Source: Pontiellaceae bacterium B1224
GTDB taxonomy: Bacteria; Verrucomicrobiota; Kiritimatiellia; Kiritimatiellales; Pontiellaceae
Length of the DNA stretch: 64,000 nt
Direction: 5' to 3'
Assembly: GCA_029432815.1 (NCBI GenBank)
Contig: JAROBA010000006.1
Span: 88,822-152,821, forward strand
Shown: piece by piece, positions 29,044 through 37,899 of the stretch
Layout of the letters: every line of letters begins with the position of its first letter
How positions within the stretch are numbered: position 1 is the first letter of the stretch
Notes under the pieces: model-generated
The model's database searches: none
What the model saw: the letters and a program-made list of their open reading frames with translations, nothing else
What the model was told of the DNA's origin: nothing
Translations under genes and position numbers: made by a program

Positions 29044-29888
29044 TCAAGAATATCCTTCAAGGCTGATGCGATATCAGCATGTTTAAATTTATACCCGTTT
29101 TCAAGTAACTTTACGGGCTCCACGCGTGTACTGGAAAGTAAAAGTGCATCTGCCATTTCGCCAAACAGTATTCTGGCTGCAAATGAGGGTAGAGGTATTA
29201 CGGTCGGCCTATGCAGTGCAGTACCTAACTCTTTCGTAAATTTATAATTTATTACTGCTTTCGGGCTGACCAGATTCACAGGGCCTTTAATATTTGGATT
29301 CGAGATAATGAAAAGGATGGCATTCACCATATCCGCAAGGCTTATCCAGCTCATGTATTGTTTTCCATTTCCAAGTATTCCGCCTCCACCCATTTTAAAT
29401 GGGGGAAGCATCTTGTGCAGTGCACCACCCTTTGCATCCAATACAATGCCAGTTCGGATGTGTACGACCCGTACGTTTGCCTTTATTGCAGGGTTTGTGG
29501 CTTCTTCCCATTTTTTGCACACATCAGGAAGAAATCCCTGTCCTGGTGCGCTTGATTCAGAAAGCTTTTCATCAGCTCGATCTCCATAGAAACCAATTGC
29601 CGAAGCCGATATAAAAACAGCAGGTTTTACAGTTGCACTTGAAATTCGTGTAGCGAGTGTCTGGGTCCCCCCTACCCTGCTGTTTTCGATACGTTTTTTC
29701 TTAGCTGAACTCCATCGACCTTCTGCAATACTTTCTCCTGCAAGGTGAATAACAGCATCGGTTTCAGTAAAGTTATCAACCTCATCAAAAGTCCGGGAAA
29801 TCCTGATCACTTCATGCTGTTCTGTTTTGAGTCTGTTAACCAATGCGCTGCCAACCAATCCATGCGAACCTGAGATGTAAACTTTCAT
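29040..29888 (-). CDS. TIGR01777/YfcH-type NAD(P)-dependent epimerase
   Basis: A 282-residue short-chain dehydrogenase-like protein. The start MKVYISGSHGLVGSALV is a Rossmann GxxGxxG and follows AAGGAA; an upstream in-frame ATG at 29909 is less likely. VIHLAGESIAEGRWSSAKK and SASAIGFYGDR are characteristic of the YfcH/TIGR01777 family, whose substrate is unknown. It is the first gene of the epimerase-HNH-AmrS operon. The divergent inverted-repeat element begins only about 65 bases upstream, so its promoter region has been affected by that insertion. Confidence 0.85.
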   Translation of the reverse strand: MKVYISGSHGLVGSALVNRLKTEQHEVIRISRTFDEVDNFTETDAVIHLAGESIAEGRWSSAKKKRIENSRVGGTQTLATRISSATVKPAVFISASAIGFYGDRADEKLSESSAPGQGFLPDVCKKWEEATNPAIKANVRVVHIRTGIVLDAKGGALHKMLPPFKMGGGGILGNGKQYMSWISLADMVNAILFIISNPNIKGPVNLVSPKAVINYKFTKELGTALHRPTVIPLPSFAARILFGEMADALLLSSTRVEPVKLLENGYKFKHADIASALKDILE

Positions 29889-29920
29889 TTTAATAGTTCC
29901 TTTTAACATTCAGACAAATT

Positions 29921-29954
29921 CCGATTAGGGCACCTGTCCGGTGCCCGTAATCGG
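29921..29954. repeat. Hairpin abutting the left end of the mobile element
   Basis: CCGATTA and GGGCACC pair with GGTGCCC and TAATCGG, with one bulged G and a five-base loop. Its last two bases are the first two of the left terminal repeat. It may be the target structure or a relic of an earlier element. Confidence 0.65.
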
Positions 29955-29999
29955 AAATAAGGGCAGGTGTGCTGCACGGGGTGGATGTCCTCCCGTTGG
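29953..29999 (+). repeat. Left terminal inverted repeat
   Basis: 47 bp beginning GGAAATAAGGGCAGGTGT. It pairs with 31736-31782 with one mismatch (position 19, G against C). Confidence 0.93.
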
Positions 30000-30000
30000 T

Positions 30001-30046
30001 CCCGCATAATGCGGGTGCAAAAAACCAACAAAGAAAGGACATCCAC
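30001..30046 (+). promoter_or_regulatory. ORF1 leader hairpins of the mobile element
   Basis: CCCGCAT/ATGCGGG forms a 7-bp palindrome (30001-30015). ACCAAC and AGGACATCCAC downstream are the inverse of GTTGGT and GTGGATGTCCT in the left end, so the whole leader can fold and may bury the AAAGGA ribosome site of ORF1. Confidence 0.6.
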
Positions 30047-31084
30047 ATGATCAAACGTACGGATAAACCGAAGGCGGAGCAAGCCCGTCGATTAAGATTG
30101 AAAACCCAGGAACAGCAGCTGGCCAGGCTGGCAGTCGATGGCGCGGGGCTGAGTCCGTGGGAGGCCATAGAGCTCGTAAAAATGGTTTCGGAAGTTTATT
30201 TCGCGGAGCCGCAGGACAACCCGCTTCGAAGCGGTCAGATGTTTTATGAGTGTGCGGCGGCATCTGAAGGGGCCGGAAAACCGTTGCGCGAATGTGCTTT
30301 GGCCCGTGTGGTGCTTACGATCCACGATCCCGAAGACATTGAAATCCATAACAAAGACGGGGCCGACGAGCTGCGCCGCCACTGCATCCTGCGGATGACG
30401 GAGGAGGCCCGGGAGCAGGACGGCTTGCTGACGCAGGAGGATCTCGCCCGCCTGCTGCACTGCAATGTGCGCACCATCCGGCGTGATGTGAGGGTTTTCC
30501 GGGAGCAGGGGATCGTGGTGGCCACGCGCGGCACGATGAAAGATATCGGGCCGGGCGTATCGCACCGGGGCGTGGCCATCGGCCACTGGATCAACGGCGA
30601 CGACACGCCGGAGGTCGCGCGCAAAATCAACCATTCGCTGGCAGCGGTCGAACGCTATATCGACACCTTTGCCCGCGTGGTCTTTCTCGAACAGAAGCAG
30701 TTCGACTGTTTTGCAACGGCACTGACGATGCGGATCTCTGTGGCCGGTGCGAAAACCTTCCTGGGTATACTTGAAGAGCACCGGCACCGACCGGAGTTTA
30801 AGCGGCGGCTACAGGAGCTTGAAATTATCGGCGGGAGGTTCTTCGAAGCGGAGGACTTCGAAAAAGGGGATCTACGCACCACGCGAATGCGAAAAACGCA
30901 TGGAGGCTGCCGTGAAAAAGAAAGAGACCCATCTTCAGGCCACCTACAACCCCATGATGTTCAAAACCTTCGTCGGCGCGCTCGAGGCGTTCTTTGCCGA
31001 CGAATGCCCGCAGCTCGGCGGCATGCGTACCCGTCAGGTGCTCGTACAGGCCGTACTCGGCATGGTCAACGAGTTCTTCCCTGA
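30047..31084 (+). CDS. Mobile-element ORF1, HTH protein (possibly DUF1670)
   Basis: A 345-residue frame starting MIKRTDKPKAEQARRL after AAAGGA. A helix-turn-helix is visible near residues 130-160 (LTQEDLARLLHCNVRTIRRDVRVF), followed by TRGTMKDIGPGVSHRG and a second HTH-like segment (VARKINHSLAAVERYIDTF). From about residue 288 the frame runs over ORF2 and becomes Arg-rich nonsense (RRRARGVLCRR), so the real protein may end or shift frame near 30900. The fold suggests DNA binding. I recall such proteins as DUF1670 but could not check. Confidence 0.7.
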   Translation: MIKRTDKPKAEQARRLRLKTQEQQLARLAVDGAGLSPWEAIELVKMVSEVYFAEPQDNPLRSGQMFYECAAASEGAGKPLRECALARVVLTIHDPEDIEIHNKDGADELRRHCILRMTEEAREQDGLLTQEDLARLLHCNVRTIRRDVRVFREQGIVVATRGTMKDIGPGVSHRGVAIGHWINGDDTPEVARKINHSLAAVERYIDTFARVVFLEQKQFDCFATALTMRISVAGAKTFLGILEEHRHRPEFKRRLQELEIIGGRFFEAEDFEKGDLRTTRMRKTHGGCREKERDPSSGHLQPHDVQNLRRRARGVLCRRMPAARRHAYPSGARTGRTRHGQRVLP

Positions 31085-31724
31085 AACCAGCCACCTGCGC
31101 CAGGGACAGATCCAATGGGTCACGGTGGACAAGGACGAGACCGCCTCCTATGGCAAAAGCATGCGCAACACCCGCCTCAAGAGCGTCGTGCTCGACCTCG
31201 TCCGAACCGAGGACATTGCCGAACGCGCTGAGGGCAAGCGGCTGCGCGAGATTAAAAAAGAAGCCGCCGTACGGTTGTTCGAACAGGCCGATGACCAGGG
31301 CGGCTGCATGACCCATGCCGAGGTCGCCATCCTGCTCAAGATCTCGCCGGCCACCGTCGGACGCTACATCCATGAACACGAGTTCGAAACCGACGGGCTG
31401 GTTCCCCGGCGCGGCACGATCCACGACATGGGCCCGACACTCACCCATAAAAAGCCCATCATCCGCAAACTGTTCCTCGACGGTAAAACCGTCAGCCAGG
31501 TCAGCCGCGAAACCCGGCACAGCCCCGAGGCGATCCACCGCTACATCCGCAACTTCCGGCAGGTGCTGCTCTGCCGCCAGAAAGGACTCGATGTAAAGGA
31601 AACCGCATTCGCCGTAAAAATCAGCGAACGCCTCGTGCTCGAATACCACGCGCTCATCGACAAGTTCGCCGAAGAAAACGTCGTCCTCGAAAGCATCTTG
31701 CAATATGTCGGGAAGGAACTATAA
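30900..31724 (+). CDS. Mobile-element ORF2, paralogue of ORF1
   Basis: About 274 residues from MEAAVKKKETHLQ. The same plan as ORF1: an HTH (MTHAEVAILLKISPATVGRY), then RRGTIHDMGPTLTHKKPII and a second HTH (VSQVSRETRHSPEAIHRYIRNF). The shared pattern R-G-T-x2-D-x-GP-x3-H shows common ancestry with ORF1. The frame is +1 relative to ORF1, overlaps it by about 185 bases and has no good ribosome site, so a programmed shift or coupled reinitiation is possible. The stop is only 11 bases from the right terminal repeat, as in compact insertion sequences. Confidence 0.7.
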   Translation: MEAAVKKKETHLQATYNPMMFKTFVGALEAFFADECPQLGGMRTRQVLVQAVLGMVNEFFPETSHLRQGQIQWVTVDKDETASYGKSMRNTRLKSVVLDLVRTEDIAERAEGKRLREIKKEAAVRLFEQADDQGGCMTHAEVAILLKISPATVGRYIHEHEFETDGLVPRRGTIHDMGPTLTHKKPIIRKLFLDGKTVSQVSRETRHSPEAIHRYIRNFRQVLLCRQKGLDVKETAFAVKISERLVLEYHALIDKFAEENVVLESILQYVGKEL

Positions 31725-31735
31725 CTCATGAACCT

Positions 31736-31782
31736 CCAACGGGAGGACATCCACCCCGTGCAGGACACCTGCCCTTATTTCC
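31736..31782 (-). repeat. Right terminal inverted repeat
   Basis: The inverse of 29953-29999 with one mismatch. Confidence 0.93.
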
Positions 31783-31965
31783 TATGTAAATACTGTCTAA
31801 ATCAGTATTCGAATTGATAAAGGTTTACTTACAATAAACCTGAAAATTGTTGATAACCATCGAAAATTTAATTTCACAGAATTTTATTTTCTGCAACTGC
31901 TTGTTGACCAAATCATTGACGAGTGCAACTATCCTCGCCCTTACCAGTTACAGGATACTAATCAT
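31783..31965. other. mnmG upstream region, second origin candidate
   Basis: 183 AT-rich bases without a gene. TGTTGATAA at 31848-31856 is the inverse of the DnaA-box-like TTATCAACA in the dnaA-dnaN gap. The mobile element has inserted directly upstream. Confidence 0.5.
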
Positions 31966-33870
31966 ATGAATAATACATCGTATAAAGTTATAGTTGTTGG
32001 CGGTGGTCATGCCGGCTATGAAGCTGCTTTAGCATCATCACGAATGGGTGTTAAAACATTGTTAATTACTTTAAATAAACAACTTATAGGTAGATTGCCT
32101 TGTAATCCTGCTGTTGGAGGTATTGCGAAATCCCATCTCGTATCTGAATTGGATGCGCTTGGTGGTGAGTTAGGTCGAAACTCCGATTATACGGGAATTC
32201 AGTATCGTATGCTAAACACCCGGAAAGGACCGGCAGTTCAGTCAAATCGTATTCAATGTGATAAGGATTTATTTCCTGTTCGTATTCAGGCGGTATTAGG
32301 GATGCAGGAAAATCTGGATATTCATGATGACATTGTGACTGCAATACGAACGAAGGGATCAAAGATTTGTGGAGTAACAACGCGCGGTAGTGGTGATATA
32401 GATGCAGCTTCTGTTGTTATATGCACCGGTACTTTTCTTAGAGGTCGTGTTTTGATTGGTATGAAAAGTATTAAGGAAGGACGGATGGGAGAAGAATCTG
32501 CTGAGGATTTATCTGCTTCATTTGACCGATTTGGTTTTACTCTTGGGAGATTGAAAACAGGAACGCCGCCTCGTATTCATCGTGATTCGGTGGATTATTC
32601 AAGGATGGAGATTCAGCCTGGTGAAGATCCCCCACCCTTTTTTTCTCGGATGGCACGAAAGGAATGGAAAATGTTCCACGTGGAACATGAGCGGAAAGAT
32701 CAAACCTTAATGAATCGCATGTTCCATGTGGAACATCAGGGATTGCATCCTTGGACACCGGGAACTGAGCAGATTCCTTGCTGGTTGACACATACTAATG
32801 AGCGAACGCATCAGATTATTGCTGATAATCTGACAAAAAGCGCAATGTATGGCGGGGTGGTTGAAGGAACTGGGGTTCGCTATTGCCCTTCAATTGAAGA
32901 TAAAATTATTAAATTTGCTGACAGAACCTCCCATCATGTCTTTGTTGAGCCAGAGGGACGAAATAATATACGACTCTATCCTAACGGTACTTCAAATAGT
33001 CTTCCAGAGGAGGTTCAGGAAGAAATGATTCATTCTATCCAGGGATTGGAAAAAGCTGAAATTATTCGTCCCGGCTATGCAATAGAATATGATTATGCGG
33101 ATCCAACCCAGCTTTTTCATACGCTGGAAACAAAACGCGTGGAGAGTCTATATTTTGCAGGGCAACTGAACGGAACTACTGGGTATGAAGAAGCAGCTGG
33201 CCAGGGGTTTGTTGCCGGAGCCAATGCTGCACTGAAGTCAATAGGTATAGATCCGCTTGTATTGAGTCGAAATGAGAGTTATATAGGAGTCCTTATTGAT
33301 GATTTGGTAACGAAAGGGACAGATGAACCTTATAGAATGTTTACATCCAGATCTGAACATCGTCTAACCTTACGTCAGGATAATGCGTATTTCCGCCTGT
33401 TGGAAAAAACAAAACAGATCGCGATTGTTGATTCTTCTGAAATTGGTGATATTGAAAAACAACGTATTATAATCGATCGTGAATCAAATCGTCTAGAAAA
33501 AGTATTTCATGAAGGAAAGTCGCTTGCTCAGATTCTCCGGCAACCGGAGATATCCTATAAAGATCTTCCCCAGGATTCAGGCTCTTTAGATGAAGAGGTG
33601 ATTAAGCAGGTTGAAATTGAGGTTAAGTACGCTGGATATATTAAGCGGGAGAGAGATCGCATTGAGATTTCAAGAAAACAGGAAAAGCAGCATATTCCAA
33701 TTAATTTTGATTATGATTCAGTACAGAGTCTCCGCTATGAAGCGCGGGAAAAGTTAAAAAATATACGTCCGGAAAATCTGGGGCAGGCTGGTAGGATATC
33801 CGGCGTAAACCCATCTGATATATCCATTCTGGCAATGTGGTTTAAAAAAGGAACGGTCTCCTCAAAATAG
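31966..33870 (+). CDS. mnmG: tRNA uridine-5-carboxymethylaminomethyl modification enzyme MnmG (GidA)
   Basis: A 634-residue FAD enzyme that, with MnmE, modifies the wobble uridine of certain tRNAs. [21 protein letters not shown] is the FAD loop region; [22 protein letters not shown] and the C-terminal [18 protein letters not shown] are family signatures. Between the family blocks [13 protein letters not shown] and [16 protein letters not shown] an extra segment of about 30 residues carries MFHVEH twice (236-241 and 252-257); both are translations of parS-like 18-bp palindromes. The gene is AT-richer than the mobile element upstream. No MnmE gene is in the window. Confidence 0.96.
   Translation: MNNTSYKVIVVGGGHAGYEAALASSRMGVKTLLITLNKQLIGRLPCNPAVGGIAKSHLVSELDALGGELGRNSDYTGIQYRMLNTRKGPAVQSNRIQCDKDLFPVRIQAVLGMQENLDIHDDIVTAIRTKGSKICGVTTRGSGDIDAASVVICTGTFLRGRVLIGMKSIKEGRMGEESAEDLSASFDRFGFTLGRLKTGTPPRIHRDSVDYSRMEIQPGEDPPPFFSRMARKEWKMFHVEHERKDQTLMNRMFHVEHQGLHPWTPGTEQIPCWLTHTNERTHQIIADNLTKSAMYGGVVEGTGVRYCPSIEDKIIKFADRTSHHVFVEPEGRNNIRLYPNGTSNSLPEEVQEEMIHSIQGLEKAEIIRPGYAIEYDYADPTQLFHTLETKRVESLYFAGQLNGTTGYEEAAGQGFVAGANAALKSIGIDPLVLSRNESYIGVLIDDLVTKGTDEPYRMFTSRSEHRLTLRQDNAYFRLLEKTKQIAIVDSSEIGDIEKQRIIIDRESNRLEKVFHEGKSLAQILRQPEISYKDLPQDSGSLDEEVIKQVEIEVKYAGYIKRERDRIEISRKQEKQHIPINFDYDSVQSLRYEAREKLKNIRPENLGQAGRISGVNPSDISILAMWFKKGTVSSK
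32671..32688. promoter_or_regulatory. parS-like ParB-binding site 1
   Basis: ATGTTCCACGTGGAACAT, a perfect 18-bp palindrome whose 16-bp core matches the classical bacterial parS (TGTTCCACGTGGAACA form). It is read in frame as MFHVEH. Confidence 0.88.
32719..32736. promoter_or_regulatory. parS-like ParB-binding site 2
   Basis: ATGTTCCATGTGGAACAT, the same site with one central change (CACGTG to CATGTG), centred 48 bp from site 1 and again read MFHVEH. Confidence 0.83.
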
Positions 33871-33889
33871 TTTTCCCAGCGTTGAGTTT

Positions 33890-33909
33890 ACAGCTTAGGC
33901 TGTTTTTTT
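33890..33909 (+). terminator. Intrinsic terminator of mnmG
   Basis: ACAGC/GCTGT stem with a four-base loop followed by seven Ts, 20 bases after the stop. Confidence 0.75.
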
Positions 33910-34192
33910 ATTTTATTTAAAATTTCTACCTGATACCCGGTTAAATTTTATTACATCCTTTGATCTCTGGTAGGCGATACATATCGAAGTTGTTCGAAAC
34001 CTGAGCATGTATATTTAAATAATTATAATATTCAAACAATATAATTAATAACATATAAATTGATGTAAGTTATATTTCGTATAAATATATCGATACAAAT
34101 AGAGAGAACTTGCTGATATTAATTATCCAAGTATAATATTTAGTGGACTTTACGTATTCAATTTGTGCTAACCGCTAAATAGGGGACGAAAG
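33910..34192. other. AT-rich hydrogenase promoter region
   Basis: About 280 bases of very AT-rich DNA without a gene between mnmG and the hydrogenase operon. It holds the promoter at 34110. No Rex-type operator could be assigned. Confidence 0.6.
34110..34137 (+). promoter_or_regulatory. Sigma70-type promoter of the hydrogenase operon
   Basis: TTGCTG (34110-34115), a 16-base spacer, and TATAAT (34132-34137), about 55 bases before the first start codon. Confidence 0.65.
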
Positions 34193-34732
34193 ATGATTGA
34201 TGATGCAATATCTATTAGTTGTACCTGTGAAGAAACTTATGACTCTAATACTCAATTTATTAAATTAGATGAAATTTTAGCAGAGTACAAATATAAGGAC
34301 GGAGGCTTAATACCGGTTCTGCAGATCGCACAAGGCCTTTTTGGTTATCTTCCCGACGAAGTATTGCGCCATATTGCAAAAAATATGGATAAGCCTTATA
34401 GCGAGGTAGCCGGTGTAGTGAGTTTTTATTCATTTTTTTCAACCCAGCCACGAGGTAAATATGTCATAAAAGTTTGCCTAGGAACAGCATGTTATGTACG
34501 AGGGGGTAAACAAGTCCTAGATGCCATTAAGAAGGAACTGGCTGTTGATGTTGGTGAAACTACCACCGATAAACTTTTTTCACTTGAAGTAGCCCGTTGC
34601 TTCGGTGCCTGTGGATTGGCTCCGGCAATCATGATTAACGATGATGTTCACCAACGTGTGAAACCTACCCGTATCAAACAGATTCTATCTTCCTATTATA
34701 AATTTGAAGAGGAGGGTCTGGATCATGCTTAA
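34193..34732 (+). CDS. hydC: NuoE-like [2Fe-2S] subunit of [FeFe] hydrogenase
   Basis: A 179-residue thioredoxin-fold ferredoxin. Ligands CLGTAC and, about 40 residues later, CFGACG form the C-x4-C and C-x3-C sets of the NuoE/HydC/HndA family. GLFGYLPDEVLRHIAKNMDKP is the conserved N-terminal helix region. It passes electrons between the flavin subunit and the hydrogenase. It is the first gene of the operon; its stop lies inside the start of the next gene. Confidence 0.92.
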   Translation: MIDDAISISCTCEETYDSNTQFIKLDEILAEYKYKDGGLIPVLQIAQGLFGYLPDEVLRHIAKNMDKPYSEVAGVVSFYSFFSTQPRGKYVIKVCLGTACYVRGGKQVLDAIKKELAVDVGETTTDKLFSLEVARCFGACGLAPAIMINDDVHQRVKPTRIKQILSSYYKFEEEGLDHA

Positions 34733-37700
34733 TAAACTGAACACCGTTTTCGATTTAGAAAAACTCCAGACATTGGAAGCTCAGCAGCTTACTAATCGGA
34801 TAAAACTTCTATCAACTAAACTGCATGAGACAACGAAACGAGAAATTCTGGTATGTGTGGGAGGGGGATGCCTTGCATCAGGTGCGTTGGCCATTTGTTC
34901 TGAGTTTAACAAAGAACTTAAAGAAAATAAGCTGGAGTTTAAAGCAACGGTTGTAGAAACCGGATGTATGGGACCGTGCGCTGCAGGTCCGGTGGCTAAA
35001 ATTATGCCTGATAATGTATTTTATCAGGGAATAACGATAGAAGATGTGAAAACCATTGTTGAGCAACATATAATGAGAGGCGTGGTGGTAAGTGATCTTC
35101 TTCATAAAGATGCGGCCAGTGGAAAACCTGTTTCAGACCTCGATGAAATAGAATATTTTAAAAGGCAGCATAAAATAGTTTTACGGAACTGTGGAAATAT
35201 TGATCCCCTAAAAATAAATGAATACATAGCAACAAAGGGTTATCGCGCTTTTGCCAAATGTATAACTGAACTGAGTTCGGAAGATGTAGTGAACCAGGTC
35301 CTTCAATCCGGATTAAGAGGGCGGGGTGGGGGAGGCTTTCCGACCGGGCTTAAGTGGAAATTTACACGGGAAGCAATGTCCGATCAGAAAAGTATTGTCT
35401 GCAATGCCGATGAAGGTGATCCAGGCGCATTCATGGACCGGAGTGTTTTGGAAGGCGATCCCCACAGTGTGATTGAAGGAATGGCCATTGCCGGTTTTTC
35501 CGTTGGGGCACAGCGGGGGTATGTCTATTGCCGCGCTGAATATCCTGTGGCGATTGAACGATTGCAGAAAGCAATCAATCAAGCTCGCGAAATAGGGTTG
35601 TTGGGCGAACATATTCTAGGAACTGATTTTTCATTTGATGTTGAAATTCGAATGGGCTCCGGTGCATTTGTTTGCGGTGAAGAAACTGCTCTGATGACTT
35701 CTATTGAGGGAAATCGCGGTGAACCGCGTCCTCGTCCACCGTTTCCGGCGATTAAAGGTTTATGGGGAAAACCGACCTTGCTGAACAATGTCGAAACCTT
35801 CGCCAGTATCCCTGTGATTATTATGGATGGTCCCGATAGGTACGCTGAACTGGGAACGGAAAAGAGTAAAGGAACAAAAGTTTTTGCTCTAGCCGGTGCC
35901 GTTAATAATACGGGGCTGGTGGAGGTGCCGATCGGTATTTCGTTAGGTGAACTTCTTTATGATATCGGAGGTGGAATTGTTGATGGAAAACCATTTAAAG
36001 CTGCGCAGCTTGGTGGGCCTTCCGGCGGGTGTATTCCGAAGGAACACCTGAATGTGCCGTTGGATTATGAGTCGCTTAATGAGCTGGGCGCCATCATGGG
36101 GTCCGGCGGCTTGATTGTTATGGATGAAGATAGCTGCATGGTTGATGTGGCCCGATTCTTCCTCGAATTTGTGCAGGAGGAATCATGTGGTAAATGTACA
36201 CCTTGTCGCGTTGGAACGAAACGCTTGTTGGAAATCCTTGAACGGATTTGTGATGGCAAAGGAAAAGAGGGTGATATTGAACGACTCATAACGCTGGGAG
36301 AGCAAATTAAAGAAACCGCGTTATGTGGACTTGGAAAAACAGCTGCTAATCCGGTTCTTTCAACTATCCGTCATTTCCGCATCGAATATGAAGAGCACAT
36401 CCGGGAGCACAAATGCCGAGCTGGCGTTTGTGCCGGATTAGTTCGTGCACCTTGTCAAAGTGCCTGCCCGGCTTCAGTCGATATTCCAGGCTTTGTTTCG
36501 CTGGTGGGAGAAAAACGTTATGCCGATGCATTGAAACTGCATCGGGAACGGAATCCTTTTGCAGCGGCCTGCGCGCGTATCTGCTTCCACACCTGCGAAG
36601 AACATTGCCGCCGTTCAACCTTGGACAGTCCACTTGCAATTCGCGGAGTGAAACGCTTTATGGTTGAGCAGGAAATGATTATCCAGGTTCCGGAATGTAA
36701 GGAAAATAAAAATAATGCTGCGAAGAAAATAGCGATCATCGGTGCGGGGCCCGCCGGTCTGACCTGTGCCTATTTTCTCGCCCGTCTGGGGTATAAACCG
36801 CAGGTTTTTGAATCGGCCTCACGACCTGGAGGAATGATGGCCCAAACCATCCCATCATACAGACTGCCGAGAGAAATTCTGGCAAGGGAAGTTCGTATGA
36901 TCGAACGTCTTGGTGTGGACATTCAGTGTGACCATACGCTCGGTAAGGATTTCACCCTTGATAGCCTGAAAAAGGATGGCTATGACGCAGTCTTCCTGGC
37001 AGTGGGGGCACCTGATGGATTAAAACTCGGTTTGCCCGGAGAAGATGCAGAAGGTGTTTATGAAGCCATGACCTTCCTGCGCGATTATAACATTAGGGGT
37101 TCTGTACCGGTTGGAGAGCACGTTGTAATCATCGGCGGTGGAAATGCTGCCATTGATGCCGCGCGCACGGCCACCCGTCTGGGGGCTGAATCGGTCACCG
37201 TGCTCTACCGACGCACCCGTGAACAGATGCCGGCGTATGAAGAAGAGATTGAAGAAGCTGAAGCTGAAGGAGTTAAGCTGCAATTACTTACTTCACCGGA
37301 AGAAATTATGGTTGAAAACGGAAAGGTGGCGGGTATTCGTTGTAAGCCCATGGAGCTGGGCGCATTTGATCGGTCAGGTCGCCGTCGGCCTGTTTCCGGT
37401 GAAGCAGAAGATTTTGTGGTCCCATGCGATCAGATAATTTCCGCCATTGGCCAGTCCGTAGATCTTCCTGCATTGATGGGAGATTACAGTCTTAATATTC
37501 AGCGCAATGGCTATCTTGCAACTGATGCCCTGAGAAAGGGAACTTCCGAAGATTGGATTTTTGCGGGGGGCGATGTTGCTTCGGGTCCTTCCTCCGTCAT
37601 TGATGCGGTCGCCGATGGTGAAAAAGCAGCAGCAGGCATCGATCTGTTTTTATCAGGAAAAGATCATGCCTTCTGGCGAAAGGAGCAGCGTAATGACACC

Positions 37701-37880
37701 GCCTTCGATCCTGATGCGGATCCAGTTACGTATGAGCGAGAAAAGCAACCTTTAATTCCGGTGGAGCGCCGCCGCTTCAACTTCGACGAAGTCGAACAGC
37801 CCTGGGATGAAGCCACGGCTGTCCGACAGGCAAAACGGTGTCTGCGTTGTGATTATCGCGAAGAAGTTCATACCTGGTAA
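34725..37880 (+). CDS. hydB: NuoF-like flavin subunit fused to a GltD-like NAD(P)H module
   Basis: A 1,051-residue fusion. Residues about 30-120 are a thioredoxin-like [2Fe-2S] domain (CVGGGC and CMGPC). Residues 190-480 are NuoF with GLRGRGGGGFPTGLKW and ADEGDPGAFMDR (FMN/NADH), then ESCGKCTPCRVG near 487 (4Fe-4S). From about 575 a GltD/NfnB-like part follows: a cysteine-rich double 4Fe-4S region (CQSACPASVDIPG, CARICFHTCEEHC), FAD loop IIGAGPAG near 668, NAD(P) loop IIGGGNAA near 800, and a final CLRC. The ATG at 34725 follows AGAGGAGGG. The added module gives a second pyridine-nucleotide site in one polypeptide. A one-mismatch palindrome copy (34764) is read LQTLE. Confidence 0.93.
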   Translation: MLNKLNTVFDLEKLQTLEAQQLTNRIKLLSTKLHETTKREILVCVGGGCLASGALAICSEFNKELKENKLEFKATVVETGCMGPCAAGPVAKIMPDNVFYQGITIEDVKTIVEQHIMRGVVVSDLLHKDAASGKPVSDLDEIEYFKRQHKIVLRNCGNIDPLKINEYIATKGYRAFAKCITELSSEDVVNQVLQSGLRGRGGGGFPTGLKWKFTREAMSDQKSIVCNADEGDPGAFMDRSVLEGDPHSVIEGMAIAGFSVGAQRGYVYCRAEYPVAIERLQKAINQAREIGLLGEHILGTDFSFDVEIRMGSGAFVCGEETALMTSIEGNRGEPRPRPPFPAIKGLWGKPTLLNNVETFASIPVIIMDGPDRYAELGTEKSKGTKVFALAGAVNNTGLVEVPIGISLGELLYDIGGGIVDGKPFKAAQLGGPSGGCIPKEHLNVPLDYESLNELGAIMGSGGLIVMDEDSCMVDVARFFLEFVQEESCGKCTPCRVGTKRLLEILERICDGKGKEGDIERLITLGEQIKETALCGLGKTAANPVLSTIRHFRIEYEEHIREHKCRAGVCAGLVRAPCQSACPASVDIPGFVSLVGEKRYADALKLHRERNPFAAACARICFHTCEEHCRRSTLDSPLAIRGVKRFMVEQEMIIQVPECKENKNNAAKKIAIIGAGPAGLTCAYFLARLGYKPQVFESASRPGGMMAQTIPSYRLPREILAREVRMIERLGVDIQCDHTLGKDFTLDSLKKDGYDAVFLAVGAPDGLKLGLPGEDAEGVYEAMTFLRDYNIRGSVPVGEHVVIIGGGNAAIDAARTATRLGAESVTVLYRRTREQMPAYEEEIEEAEAEGVKLQLLTSPEEIMVENGKVAGIRCKPMELGAFDRSGRRRPVSGEAEDFVVPCDQIISAIGQSVDLPALMGDYSLNIQRNGYLATDALRKGTSEDWIFAGGDVASGPSSVIDAVADGEKAAAGIDLFLSGKDHAFWRKEQRNDTAFDPDADPVTYEREKQPLIPVERRRFNFDEVEQPWDEATAVRQAKRCLRCDYREEVHTW

Positions 37881-37899
37881 GGGACAGAAGGAGGTTAAG

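Larger units (their letters stand above)
29953..31782 (+). mobile_element. Putative transposable element with 47-bp terminal inverted repeats
   Basis: A 1,830-bp segment bounded by near-perfect inverted repeats (46 of 47 positions match). It carries two overlapping ORFs that are paralogous to each other. Base composition is visibly richer in G+C than the neighbouring epimerase and mnmG genes, and no 15-bp palindrome occurs inside. The word GTGGATGTCC appears in both ends and again inverted just before ORF1, giving a subterminal stem. No target duplication is evident. No DDE or serine/tyrosine recombinase motif was recognised, so the transposition chemistry is unknown. Confidence 0.8.

Noticed and set aside
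32671..32736. Considering the MFHVEH sites as copies of the TTCCA-N5-TGGAA family.
   Set aside because: The half-sites are adjacent (GTTCCAC-GTGGAAC, two-base centre), not separated by five bases; they fit parS instead.
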